Below, in pieces: positions 55,879 through 64,000 of a stretch of DNA of 64,000 nucleotides. The DNA is from Polaribacter sp. KT25b (GTDB taxonomy: Bacteria; Bacteroidota; Bacteroidia; Flavobacteriales; Flavobacteriaceae). Within the stretch, counting starts at the first letter, position 1, and every line of letters begins with the position of its first letter. The stretch is taken from positions 2,628,001 through 2,692,000 of the forward strand of contig NZ_LT629752.1 in assembly GCF_900105145.1 (NCBI RefSeq), in the 5' to 3' direction. The position numbers and the translations under genes were made by a program. Under the pieces are notes generated by a model. The model searched no databases and was not told where the DNA came from. It was given only the letters and a program-made list of their open reading frames with translations.

Positions 55879-58254
55879 TTAATAAGAACTGTAATATGTA
55901 TGACCAGGTAATCTTTTTGTTTTGCTACCATACCCAAAAAGATTCTGCTCTTCTTTAGATTTTGGTAACTCTTTTATGCTTAAATCTGTTTTGTTTATTT
56001 CTTTGGAAGTAATAATAACCGATTCATTTTTCTTTAGATCAACTTTATAAGAACCATCTTCGGATTTATTAATAGTAACAGATTTTCCGTCGATATAAAA
56101 CTGCGGATTTTCAAAATCTACTTGAACGTTACATGCGTTTCCTTTTAAACTTTTTATGGATACAAATTCGGTAGTTCCTTCAATTTTTTTAGCACTCACC
56201 AAAAATGCGCCTTGTGCTCTTAAGTTGTGAAACGCCACATCTTTCCATTTTTTCGGACTAGCAGGAAATACGCGTATTTTTCCGCCCCAACTTTGAAGCA
56301 TCACATCGTGTACACTAGTTGCAAAAGATAACGGACTTTCAATAACCGGATTAATTTTTCCTTCGGAATACATGGTTGTAGATGAAATGTTTTTATGTTT
56401 GATTAAAAAATCAAGATAATAATACGCTTTCTCAGCATCACCTAAATTTGCATACATAGAAGAGGCTCCTGTTGCTGTATAACCTGTAACTGGCATGGCC
56501 TTAATCTTTTTGCCACTATTAAACGTAACATCCAACCAATGATCTAAAGATGTACGTAGCAATTTTTTATCAGCTTCTTTTTCTGGTGTAATTACCATTA
56601 AAGGATAAAATGCTAATAAATGGGAATAATGTCTGTGCGGATTTGCAAAAGGTCTGTCTTTTCCAACCATCAATCCATTTTCATCAACTTGAAAATCAAC
56701 CAAATTAGTTAGTAAATGCTCCCATTCTTTTTTAAGAGGGTCGTTTATTTGATGCTTTTCATCAATATCGATTAATGTTTGACAGCTCCAACGAATTAAA
56801 GCCAACGTAAAATTAATATCTTGACCACGACCTGGTTTATATTCTGGCGACCAACTATATTTAATATGAATTTTGCCGTCTTTGGCATCAACAGGATTGT
56901 CTTTTATATAATTTAAATAACTATTTACCGTTTTTTTCAAGATAGGAAATAGTTTATCTCGCATACGAATATCATCACCAGCAAATTGGCAATGCAACCA
57001 ATAATCGTTTAAGATCCATGCTAACATATCTGGTACTTTTGCTCCGTTAAAAGCAATAAGATCTTGCGGCATTAAAGCAGCAACGGCAGCACTGTTTTTC
57101 CAACTTGCAGGTACATTATTTTCTAGGTTTTTTACATATTTATCAATGTTATTGGGTAAAGATTCTCCAATAGACATTCTATTGGCTGTTAAATGCGTCC
57201 AATAGATGAGTTGCACATTTAAATCTCCCCAAACCATTGGCCAAAAAGTTCTATTATACCAAGGTCCCATTAAATCTAAAATAGGTCCATTTCCTCTAGA
57301 GGCAGATCCTAGTTTATACATTTGTATCCAATAGAAAGATTCTTTTTCTGCATCATTAATGGTTAAAAAACTCAATGGATAATAGTCATGCCACCATTTT
57401 TTATGTGATGAAATAAAGCTATTTTCTTTAATAAGCTTCTCTCCTACTTCTAAATTTTCAGTAACGATCTCTAGCGAATTTCGTTCTGGATAACTATGAT
57501 GAACGCTCGTTATTAATTGTTGTTTTCCAGAAGAATTCCCTGTAATTTTATAACCTGTAGTGGTTTCTCCTCTATGATTAAATAAAGGTTGATAACAAAA
57601 AGAGTAGCCGTTTTTCTCGCTAAATGTTGGTTTTGGAGCCATCTCTAAAGTTACTGCTCTCATTTTATCCCAAGTGCCACCTTTTGGACCTCCGCCACTT
57701 TTTAAGACTTCATAAACAGGAGGAATAGGTTCTTCTGCGTGCCATGTTATTTCTACGTTTTCATCAGTTGTATCTGTTTCAAAATAGATATTATCATTTG
57801 TACTATGCGTAAAACCTTTAATTGAATAAGTTCCTTTAGAGGTTTTAATAGTACCTGTTAATTCTGCATTCCACAAATCTAAACGCATGTCAACTCCTGT
57901 AATTTTTCCTTTAGATGTTAATTGAAAATGACCAAGAGGCAATCTGCTTCTTTTGATCCAAAGCATTTCATCAGCCTTTGTTTTTGCCTCTCTATGATCG
58001 TAATAATCATGACGTCCAATATGAAGAGATATTACATTTTTTTCTGATTCTTGTGCTTGATAAAATAAAAAACCAATATTTCCATTACCTGAATAAGGAG
58101 CGGTTTGCCATTTGTCTGGTACAATATCCCAAAGCATGTCATGCTTAGATAAAAATGATTCGAAATCAACTTTAAAATCAACTTGTTTTTCTTGAGAAGA
58201 AAACGGAATTGAAAATAAAATAAAAATACAAAGAAATAAAACTTTTAACTTCAT
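55879..58254 (-). CDS. GH95-like alpha-L-fucosidase or alpha-L-galactosidase
   Basis: This roughly 791-residue protein starts best at ATG 58254 (MKLKVLFLC, a clear signal peptide); ATG 58263 would add three residues. The GH95 hallmarks are an N-terminal beta-rich region (SGNGNIGFLFY), the barrel motif GDLNVQLIYW, NPHRHYSHLLAFYPL near 545 and the C-terminal LQSWGGKIRVFPASPKKWKDV then AFHNLRAQGAFLVSA. GH95 enzymes invert and remove alpha-1,2-fucose or L-galactose ends. It heads the minus-strand operon with two sulfatases and the TIM-barrel-like paralogue, which supports a sulfated fucose-rich substrate. Confidence 0.88.
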   Translation of the reverse strand: MKLKVLFLCIFILFSIPFSSQEKQVDFKVDFESFLSKHDMLWDIVPDKWQTAPYSGNGNIGFLFYQAQESEKNVISLHIGRHDYYDHREAKTKADEMLWIKRSRLPLGHFQLTSKGKITGVDMRLDLWNAELTGTIKTSKGTYSIKGFTHSTNDNIYFETDTTDENVEITWHAEEPIPPVYEVLKSGGGPKGGTWDKMRAVTLEMAPKPTFSEKNGYSFCYQPLFNHRGETTTGYKITGNSSGKQQLITSVHHSYPERNSLEIVTENLEVGEKLIKENSFISSHKKWWHDYYPLSFLTINDAEKESFYWIQMYKLGSASRGNGPILDLMGPWYNRTFWPMVWGDLNVQLIYWTHLTANRMSIGESLPNNIDKYVKNLENNVPASWKNSAAVAALMPQDLIAFNGAKVPDMLAWILNDYWLHCQFAGDDIRMRDKLFPILKKTVNSYLNYIKDNPVDAKDGKIHIKYSWSPEYKPGRGQDINFTLALIRWSCQTLIDIDEKHQINDPLKKEWEHLLTNLVDFQVDENGLMVGKDRPFANPHRHYSHLLAFYPLMVITPEKEADKKLLRTSLDHWLDVTFNSGKKIKAMPVTGYTATGASSMYANLGDAEKAYYYLDFLIKHKNISSTTMYSEGKINPVIESPLSFATSVHDVMLQSWGGKIRVFPASPKKWKDVAFHNLRAQGAFLVSAKKIEGTTEFVSIKSLKGNACNVQVDFENPQFYIDGKSVTINKSEDGSYKVDLKKNESVIITSKEINKTDLSIKELPKSKEEQNLFGYGSKTKRLPGHTYYSSY

Positions 58255-58318
58255 AGGAAACATTGTAAATTAAGGTTTTTAATCAGTCTTAAATTTATTA
58301 GCTTGATTAAATGTAGTA

Positions 58319-58380
58319 CAAATATATCCTATACACTAAAGAAACCTTTACTCTAATCATTCAAATACTTTTCTTTAATG
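58319..58380 (-). promoter_or_regulatory. Proposed HTCS operator and promoter of the GH95-sulfatase operon
   Basis: On the minus strand, half-site GATTAGAGTAA (58348-58358) lies exactly 21 bases before TATATTTG (58319-58326). A second half-site CATTAAAGAAA (58370-58380) lies 22 bp upstream of it, one base more than the other promoters. Confidence 0.7.
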
Positions 58381-58494
58381 CAACATTTCGCTAACATTTA
58401 GTTGATAAACCTAAAAGTTAAACAACTTACTATAAAGCAATAAGCATATATGATAAGAATTCTTATCATCAAGTATGGATATTTATCTCTATTC

Positions 58495-58555
58495 AAAAAG
58501 AGCAACAAAAAGAAGGATTAGAGTAAGCCTGTATTAATGATAAATAATAATTTTA
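58495..58555 (+). promoter_or_regulatory. Proposed HTCS operator and promoter of the divergent sulfatase-GH141 operon
   Basis: Half-sites AAAAAGAGCAA (58495-58505) and GATTAGAGTAA (58516-58526) are 21 bp apart, and TAATTTTA (58548-58555) follows after exactly 21 bases. The GATTAGAGTAA box is identical to the one on the other side of this divergent region. Confidence 0.7.
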
Positions 58556-58580
58556 CCTAAATAATATAATCTTATTAAAA

Positions 58581-60104
58581 ATGTACAAATCTATAATTGC
58601 AGTTGTTTTTTTAATTTTGAGTCAAAATATACTAACACAAAAAAAGGCTGACACAAGTCGTCCTAATATCATTTTTATTTATGCCGATGATATGGGAATA
58701 GGTGATGTTTCTCATACAACAGGGAAAGCTGCAACACCAAACATAGATCGTTTGGCAGCAGAAGGCATTCGTTTTACAGATGCACATACGTCATCTTCTG
58801 TTTGTACACCATCTCGTTATTCACTTTTAACAGGACGTTACAATTGGCGAACAACTTTATCTAAAGGGGTTATCCATAAACCGACTGCGAAACCATTGCT
58901 TAAAAAAGGAGAAACAACGGTTGCTAATTTGTTAAAACAAGCAGATTATCATACAGCTATGGTTGGTAAATGGCACTTAGGTATTGGTTGGGAATTGTTA
59001 CCTAATTATAAAAAAGAGAAATGGCAAATTGGTGGCGGATGGGATATCGATTATACAAAACCAGCCATAACGCCAACAAGTAATGGTTTTGATTACTTCT
59101 ATGGAATTGCAGCTTCTTTAGATATGCCTCCGTATGTATATATTGAAAATGAAAAGGTGACAGAACTTCCTTCGGTTATGAATGATCCAAAGATACGTTC
59201 TAGAAAAGGGCCTTCTGCTCCAAGTTTTAAATCAGGTGAATGTTTACAAGTTTTTGCAGAAAAATCTGTTGATTATATAAACGAGAGAGCTGGAGAAAAT
59301 GAACCTTTCTTTTTATACTTGCCATTAACGTCTCCTCATACTCCTATTGTTCCTAGTGAAAAATGGAGAGGAAAATCGGAATTAGGACCTTATGGAGATT
59401 TTTTAATGGAAACAGATTGGGTTGTAGGAGAAGTTTTAAAAGCACTTGACAAACATCATTTAACCGAAAACACCATTGTTTTATTTTCTACGGATAATGG
59501 ATGTTCTCCTGCTGCAAAAATTCCTGCTTTAAAAAAGAAAGGACACTCACCTAGCGGAAATTTAAGAGGAAATAAAGCAGATATTTATGAAGGAGGACAC
59601 CGCGTTCCTTTTATCATTCGTTGGCCAGAAGTTATAGAAGCAGGAACGCAAACAGATAGATTAACATGTATGACTGACTTTATTGCTACTTGTTCTGATA
59701 TTACAGGGATAGAATTAGATGAAACATCAGGTGTAGACGCCATTTCCTTTTTATCAACATTAAAAAAGCCAACTATAACAAATAGAGAAGACATTATTAG
59801 TCATAGTATTAATGGTTCTTTTTCTATCAGAAAAGGAAATTGGAAATTAGCGCTTTGTCCTGGATCTGGTGGTTGGAGTGCGCCAAGAGCTGGTAAAACC
59901 CCAGAAGGATCTCCTAGTTTACAATTATTTGATTTGTCTAATGATATTGCAGAGACTACCAATCTATATGATAAATACCCTGAAAAAGTAGAAGAATTAA
60001 CAAAATTACTTCAATCTTATGTAGATAAAGGAAGAAGTACTCCTGGAAAACTTCAACAAAATGATAGAGAAGTAAATATATATGCAGAAGATGTAGCAAA
60101 ATAA
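58581..60104 (+). CDS. S1-type sulfatase (arylsulfatase A / GALNS-like)
   Basis: This 507-residue protein has a signal peptide (LSQNILTQ). Motifs are YADDMGIGDV near 33, formylglycine site CTPSRYSLLTGRYNWR near 75, GKWHLG near 133 and STDNGCSP near 303. The RYNWRTTLSKGV stretch after the active site is typical of the N-acetylgalactosamine-6-sulfatase-like branch, different from the four other sulfatases here. It leads the plus-strand operon with the GH141-like gene 42 bases downstream, so both probably act on the same oligosaccharide. Confidence 0.92.
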   Translation: MYKSIIAVVFLILSQNILTQKKADTSRPNIIFIYADDMGIGDVSHTTGKAATPNIDRLAAEGIRFTDAHTSSSVCTPSRYSLLTGRYNWRTTLSKGVIHKPTAKPLLKKGETTVANLLKQADYHTAMVGKWHLGIGWELLPNYKKEKWQIGGGWDIDYTKPAITPTSNGFDYFYGIAASLDMPPYVYIENEKVTELPSVMNDPKIRSRKGPSAPSFKSGECLQVFAEKSVDYINERAGENEPFFLYLPLTSPHTPIVPSEKWRGKSELGPYGDFLMETDWVVGEVLKALDKHHLTENTIVLFSTDNGCSPAAKIPALKKKGHSPSGNLRGNKADIYEGGHRVPFIIRWPEVIEAGTQTDRLTCMTDFIATCSDITGIELDETSGVDAISFLSTLKKPTITNREDIISHSINGSFSIRKGNWKLALCPGSGGWSAPRAGKTPEGSPSLQLFDLSNDIAETTNLYDKYPEKVEELTKLLQSYVDKGRSTPGKLQQNDREVNIYAEDVAK

Positions 60105-60146
60105 ATTACTGCTTAAAATAAGAATGAAAAATTAATATATAAACTA

Positions 60147-62702
60147 ATGAAAAAAATAATTACCTTATTATTAGTACTGTGCATTGTACCATTATATGCA
60201 CTAGATATTCATGTAGCAACCAATGGATCGGATGCCAATGATGGAACAGCGTCTAAACCTTTGTTAACTATAAAAGCGGCACAAGCTAAATTAAGAGCTA
60301 GTGGACTTTTAGGAAAAGAAGCATGTAACATTGTTATACATGAGGGAGTTTATAGATTAATAACGCCTTTACAAATTACCACTGCAGATAGTGGTAGTGA
60401 ACAATTTCCTGTTGTTTATTCGGCAGCTAAAAATGAAAACGTAGTTATTACAGGAGCACAATTAATTACTTCTAAATGGGAAGAATTTAAAGATGGTATT
60501 TATCGTACCCATGTGGGAGATTTAAATGCAATTGATCAACTTTTTGTAGATCAGAAAAGACAACACATGGCAAGATATCCTAATTTTAATGCTGGTTTTA
60601 TACCTACAGATGGAGATCCTTCTGTACGTGGAAAAAAAGCAGGAACAGTTCCTTTTTCAGGAGCAGCTCCAGATGCTTGGGATGCTAAAAAAGCAGCTGA
60701 ATGGAAAGATCCTACCGGAGCAATTCTAAACGGTATGCACAGAGGTTTATGGGGAAGTCAGCATTATTTTGTAACTGGTAAAAACAATAAAGGCGAATTG
60801 GTTTACGAAGGGGGTTGGCAAAACAACCGATCTGCTCCACCTCACAAAGGGTATCGAATGATAGAAAACGTTTTTGAAGAATTAGATGTTCCAGGAGAAT
60901 GGTATCATAATACTAAGGACGGTTGGTTGTATTATATGCCAGAAGCCAATACAAACCTTAACAATACAAAAATTGAAGCTGTCCTTCAAATTAAACACCT
61001 TATTGAAGTTTACGGAGATCATAAACTACCTGTTGCAGAAATGGTAATTCGCAAAAGTGGTAATGCACAAAAAGAGACCATTGTTAAAAATTACGAAACT
61101 ACTAATCCGGTAAAACATATTCAGATTTCTGGTATTCATTTTACAGGTACTAAAAGAACTTTAAGAGAAACCATTGAGCCTTTACTAAGAAGTGATTGGT
61201 GTGTATACCGTGGTGGAGCCATTCACATGAGAGGAACAGAAAATATTGTCATCGATCATTGTTCTTTTAAAGAATTGGGAGGAAATGCAGTATTTGTGGA
61301 TAGTTATAGTCGTAATGTTCAAATAAAAGAAAATATTTTTCAAAATAATGGTTCTACGGATGTGAACTTTGTTGGTTCCTTTGCTGCAGTTCGTGATCCT
61401 TCATTTAGTTTTCAACATCTTCCACCACCATTAGATGAAATAGATACTACTATTGGTCCAAAAGCTGAAGATTATCCAGCAGATTGTATTGTTGAAAATA
61501 ATTTAATGATGCTTTGTGGTCGTTTTGAAAAACAAGCCTCCGGAATTAATATTTCTATGTCATCAAGAATTACACTTCGTCATAATACCATTAGTCACAC
61601 ACCAAGAGCTGCCATTAATATTTGTGATGGAACTTGGGGAGGTCATATCATAGAATGGAACGATTGTTTTGAAACGGTTTTAGAGACTCACGATCATGGC
61701 GCTTTTAATTCTTGGGGAAGAGATCGTTATTGGTTTAGAGCTGGACCTTCTGGACCTGACTTTAGAGATGAGAATGGAAAAGCAATGATTAGTTATTATA
61801 TAGAAAAGTATCCAAATGCTCCTTTGTGGGATGCTTATCAGACCACTATTATTCGTAACAATAGAATGCAATGTGATCATGGTTGGGATATTGATTTGGA
61901 TGATGGATCTACCAATTATGAGATCTACAATAATATAAGTCTATCTGGAGGTATTAAAACACGTGAAGGATATCATCGTACGGTTACAAATAATGTAATT
62001 TTAGGCAGAGGATACACCTGTAATGTACCCTACCCAAAACCAACAAATGATATTTTTGAAAGAAATATTCTATGGGGCGGAACAGTGTACAAATCTAGTA
62101 ACCCAACGCTTTGGGGAGGAACTAGAAATTTCAATTTCGTTCACAATCCTGATTCTAAAAATGTTGTACCTGCTTATGGTGCACAAGAACAAACACAGGA
62201 CGATGCTGAAAGTTTGTATGGTAATGTTCTTTTTGCAGGAAAACCTCAACATGGCGACTTTACCGTCTCAAATAAATCAGCAGCATTAAGTCTTGGATTT
62301 AAAAACTTTCCGATGTCTGGTTTTGGTGTTACTTCTGATAAATTGAAAAATTTGGCAATGAAACCTAAAATTCTTGCACCTAAAGAAATAGCCTCTAATG
62401 TATTTGTGAAGTCAAAGTTGAAAGGGTTCATGGGAGCTAAATTTAAAACACTAGAAACGGAAGCAGAACTTTCTGCAACAGGAATGTTTGACACTTATGG
62501 AGTGTTACTGGTTTCTGTTCCTAAGAATAGTAAATTGGCTAAAATGGGATTTAAAGTGGATGATGTTGTGATAGAATTAAATTCAGAAAAAATAGCGGAT
62601 GAGAAATCTTTTGTAAGAACGATGAGCCGTCTAAATGCTAAAGAACATAATGTTAAAGTATGGAGACATCAAAAACCAGTTGCTTTTTCTTTTACAAAAT
62701 AA
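60147..62702 (+). CDS. GH141-like right-handed beta-helix protein with C-terminal PDZ domain
   Basis: This 851-residue protein has a signal peptide (VLCIVPLYA). It has a parallel beta-helix core (HVATNGSDANDGTASKPLLT start, then IVIDHCSFKELGGNAVFVDS, MSSRITLRHNTISHTPRAAI and WDIDLDDGSTNYEIYNN), a pattern of GH141 and related families. GH141 members include an alpha-L-fucosidase and a xylanase. The last 60 residues form a PDZ-like domain (GFKVDDVVIELNSEKIADEK), which may bind a peptide tail or another enzyme. It sits in an operon between a sulfatase gene and the beta-propeller gene. The call to GH141 is from overall pattern; catalytic residues were not checked. Confidence 0.82.
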   Translation: MKKIITLLLVLCIVPLYALDIHVATNGSDANDGTASKPLLTIKAAQAKLRASGLLGKEACNIVIHEGVYRLITPLQITTADSGSEQFPVVYSAAKNENVVITGAQLITSKWEEFKDGIYRTHVGDLNAIDQLFVDQKRQHMARYPNFNAGFIPTDGDPSVRGKKAGTVPFSGAAPDAWDAKKAAEWKDPTGAILNGMHRGLWGSQHYFVTGKNNKGELVYEGGWQNNRSAPPHKGYRMIENVFEELDVPGEWYHNTKDGWLYYMPEANTNLNNTKIEAVLQIKHLIEVYGDHKLPVAEMVIRKSGNAQKETIVKNYETTNPVKHIQISGIHFTGTKRTLRETIEPLLRSDWCVYRGGAIHMRGTENIVIDHCSFKELGGNAVFVDSYSRNVQIKENIFQNNGSTDVNFVGSFAAVRDPSFSFQHLPPPLDEIDTTIGPKAEDYPADCIVENNLMMLCGRFEKQASGINISMSSRITLRHNTISHTPRAAINICDGTWGGHIIEWNDCFETVLETHDHGAFNSWGRDRYWFRAGPSGPDFRDENGKAMISYYIEKYPNAPLWDAYQTTIIRNNRMQCDHGWDIDLDDGSTNYEIYNNISLSGGIKTREGYHRTVTNNVILGRGYTCNVPYPKPTNDIFERNILWGGTVYKSSNPTLWGGTRNFNFVHNPDSKNVVPAYGAQEQTQDDAESLYGNVLFAGKPQHGDFTVSNKSAALSLGFKNFPMSGFGVTSDKLKNLAMKPKILAPKEIASNVFVKSKLKGFMGAKFKTLETEAELSATGMFDTYGVLLVSVPKNSKLAKMGFKVDDVVIELNSEKIADEKSFVRTMSRLNAKEHNVKVWRHQKPVAFSFTK

Positions 62703-62747
62703 ATAATACCGTAAAATTCTTTTAATCTAAAAAATAATATAATAAAA

Positions 62748-64000
62748 ATGAAAAACAGAACACAAATAAACAAAGCTTTTTTACTGCTTACATTTGCTTT
62801 ATTTACTGTAAACGGAGCGCTACAAGCACAAAATACTTGGACCCTTGAGTCTCAAGAAGACTGGCAAGCGAATATAGCTACAAAAACAAATTTAGAAATC
62901 AGCAAAGGAAAAGTAATTCCTACTGAAAAGGAAGCCGTTTTCAAAAGCTCCATGAAAAAGTTTGCAAAAAAACGAGCTGCAAAATCCATTACCTTTTCTC
63001 AATCACCAGAATGGTTAAATTGGGAACAAATCCCTACTGCAGCACCAGCAAATTTAGGTGATGCCCCTGTGGCATTGCAGTTAGGAGATGGAAATTACTG
63101 GATGTTTGGTAAATATGATACTAGAAAGAATAATAAACGACCGAATGATTTTAAAAGTAAGGATACCATCTTAAAAGGGTATGATGTGGTGTTAAAAACA
63201 ACACATCTTAAAAATCAATTTGATGCTCCATCAGGATTAAAAAAACCGTTAAAGGGATATCATGCTTGGCATAGTATCGATATGAAAAACTGGGTGCATT
63301 ATGGACCTATATCAGACATGTCTTCTCGTTGGGTAACTTCTGCAGAATATATTGATGGAAAATTTTATTTCTATTACGATTTCCCAAACGATCAAGATCC
63401 GCATTTACTTATTGATGAAAACTTAACTGATGGTATTGTTGGTAAAAAAATGGGCATGGCTTTTAAGGATCCTTCAGATGGTTCAGATTGTGCAGTTATT
63501 AGAGATTTAGAAGGTAATTTTCATATTATAGCTGAAGATTGGTCGCCTATTGATGCTTCTACGCATGCTTGGGATTCGCCCTTAGCAACTCATGCTGTTA
63601 GTAAAGATGGTTTTAATGATTTTAAAATTTTAAATCCTCCTGTAGATGAACGTACCAAACCAACTGGTAAATTTGCTGAATATGCACATCCGCATTGGTT
63701 TAAGGAAGACCCTGATAACTATCCTGGAAAAGCGTCACCTGTTGATATTCCGAGACAAAGAATTAAAAAAGGAGACGTCGTTTCTTTTGGTAAATACGAA
63801 ATCCATGAGCCAGAACAAAATTCTTTTGGAGATTGGGCTTCTATTTCTATTGGTGGTCAATATTATTTATTCGCAGATTATGATCCAGCAGGTAAGACAG
63901 GTGGTAAACATATGAGTGTTGCTTGGTTTACGTCTGATAACATCAATAAAAAATTTGAGTTTTGTGGAAACATTGGTCAAGGACATCCAGATCCAGATAT
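62748..64000 (+). CDS. Secreted beta-propeller glycoside hydrolase-like protein (3' end outside window)
   Basis: The frame opens at ATG 62748 with a signal peptide (LFTVNGALQAQ) and is still open at the right edge (417 residues visible). Repeated strand patterns (NYWMFGKYD, AWHSIDMKNWVHYGP, GKFYFYYDF, GNFHIIAEDW, YYLFADYD and GQGHPDPDI) fit a five-bladed propeller of the GH43/GH117 kind, where Asp and Glu residues in the centre hydrolyse a glycan end. I cannot name the family. It is 45 bases after the GH141-like gene and belongs to that operon. Confidence 0.72.
   Translation, partial: MKNRTQINKAFLLLTFALFTVNGALQAQNTWTLESQEDWQANIATKTNLEISKGKVIPTEKEAVFKSSMKKFAKKRAAKSITFSQSPEWLNWEQIPTAAPANLGDAPVALQLGDGNYWMFGKYDTRKNNKRPNDFKSKDTILKGYDVVLKTTHLKNQFDAPSGLKKPLKGYHAWHSIDMKNWVHYGPISDMSSRWVTSAEYIDGKFYFYYDFPNDQDPHLLIDENLTDGIVGKKMGMAFKDPSDGSDCAVIRDLEGNFHIIAEDWSPIDASTHAWDSPLATHAVSKDGFNDFKILNPPVDERTKPTGKFAEYAHPHWFKEDPDNYPGKASPVDIPRQRIKKGDVVSFGKYEIHEPEQNSFGDWASISIGGQYYLFADYDPAGKTGGKHMSVAWFTSDNINKKFEFCGNIGQGHPDPD

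Overview
The window is AT-rich DNA of a marine flavobacterium of the Polaribacter/Tenacibaculum type. This rests on recurrent TAnnTTTG promoter elements, type IX secretion (T9SS) sorting domains, a hybrid two-component sensor with an AraC output, sulfatase-rich polysaccharide genes and a very high A+T content. Genus is an inference from gene content; there is no rRNA to check it.

Left part (about 1-29.4 kb): housekeeping-type chromosome. It holds a DUF4159 gene end, a BASS transporter and PlsC-like acyltransferase, a GH3/serine-hydrolase fusion flanked by inverted repeats, a DEDDh exonuclease, a PPK2 kinase and an SGNH hydrolase. An oxidative-stress block follows (peroxiredoxin, thioredoxin, DUF6952 gene, then katG and an ankyrin protein), then a sigma-54 activator-type response regulator, an MscS channel and an ABC-2 exporter. 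Next come a MarR-controlled fatty-acid beta-oxidation operon in the order fadN-fadA-fadE, an M28 peptidase lipoprotein, an acid phosphatase lipoprotein, a diverged sigma-like protein, a J-domain/KTSC protein, trxB and tRNA-Pro.

Right part (about 29.4-64 kb): a polysaccharide utilisation locus that begins just after tRNA-Pro and a dead integrase N-terminus, which suggests a laterally acquired island. It opens with a 1376-residue hybrid sensor (HTCS). Then come T9SS-exported proteins, two paralogous secreted proteins with a putative TIM barrel and a putative carbohydrate-binding module, five S1-type sulfatases, a GH95-like enzyme, a GH141-like beta-helix protein with a PDZ domain, and a beta-propeller glycosidase-like gene running off the end. 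Alpha-fucosidase-type families plus many sulfatases suggest a sulfated, fucose-rich algal glycan such as fucoidan. No SusC/SusD pair, fucose catabolic gene or sulfatase-maturing enzyme is present here, so the locus must continue or rely on genes elsewhere.

The most interesting signal is regulatory. Seven promoters in the locus carry a pair of 11-bp half-sites with core AGnAA, 21 bp apart (22 bp in one). The pair lies exactly 21 bp upstream of a TAnnTTTG-like element, and an eighth decayed copy precedes a gene remnant. I propose this as the operator of the HTCS. The island also holds several decaying pieces: a second HTCS tail, a glycosidase-like T9SS pseudogene, a truncated copy of the binding-protein gene, and a small exported-protein gene split by an A-run frameshift.
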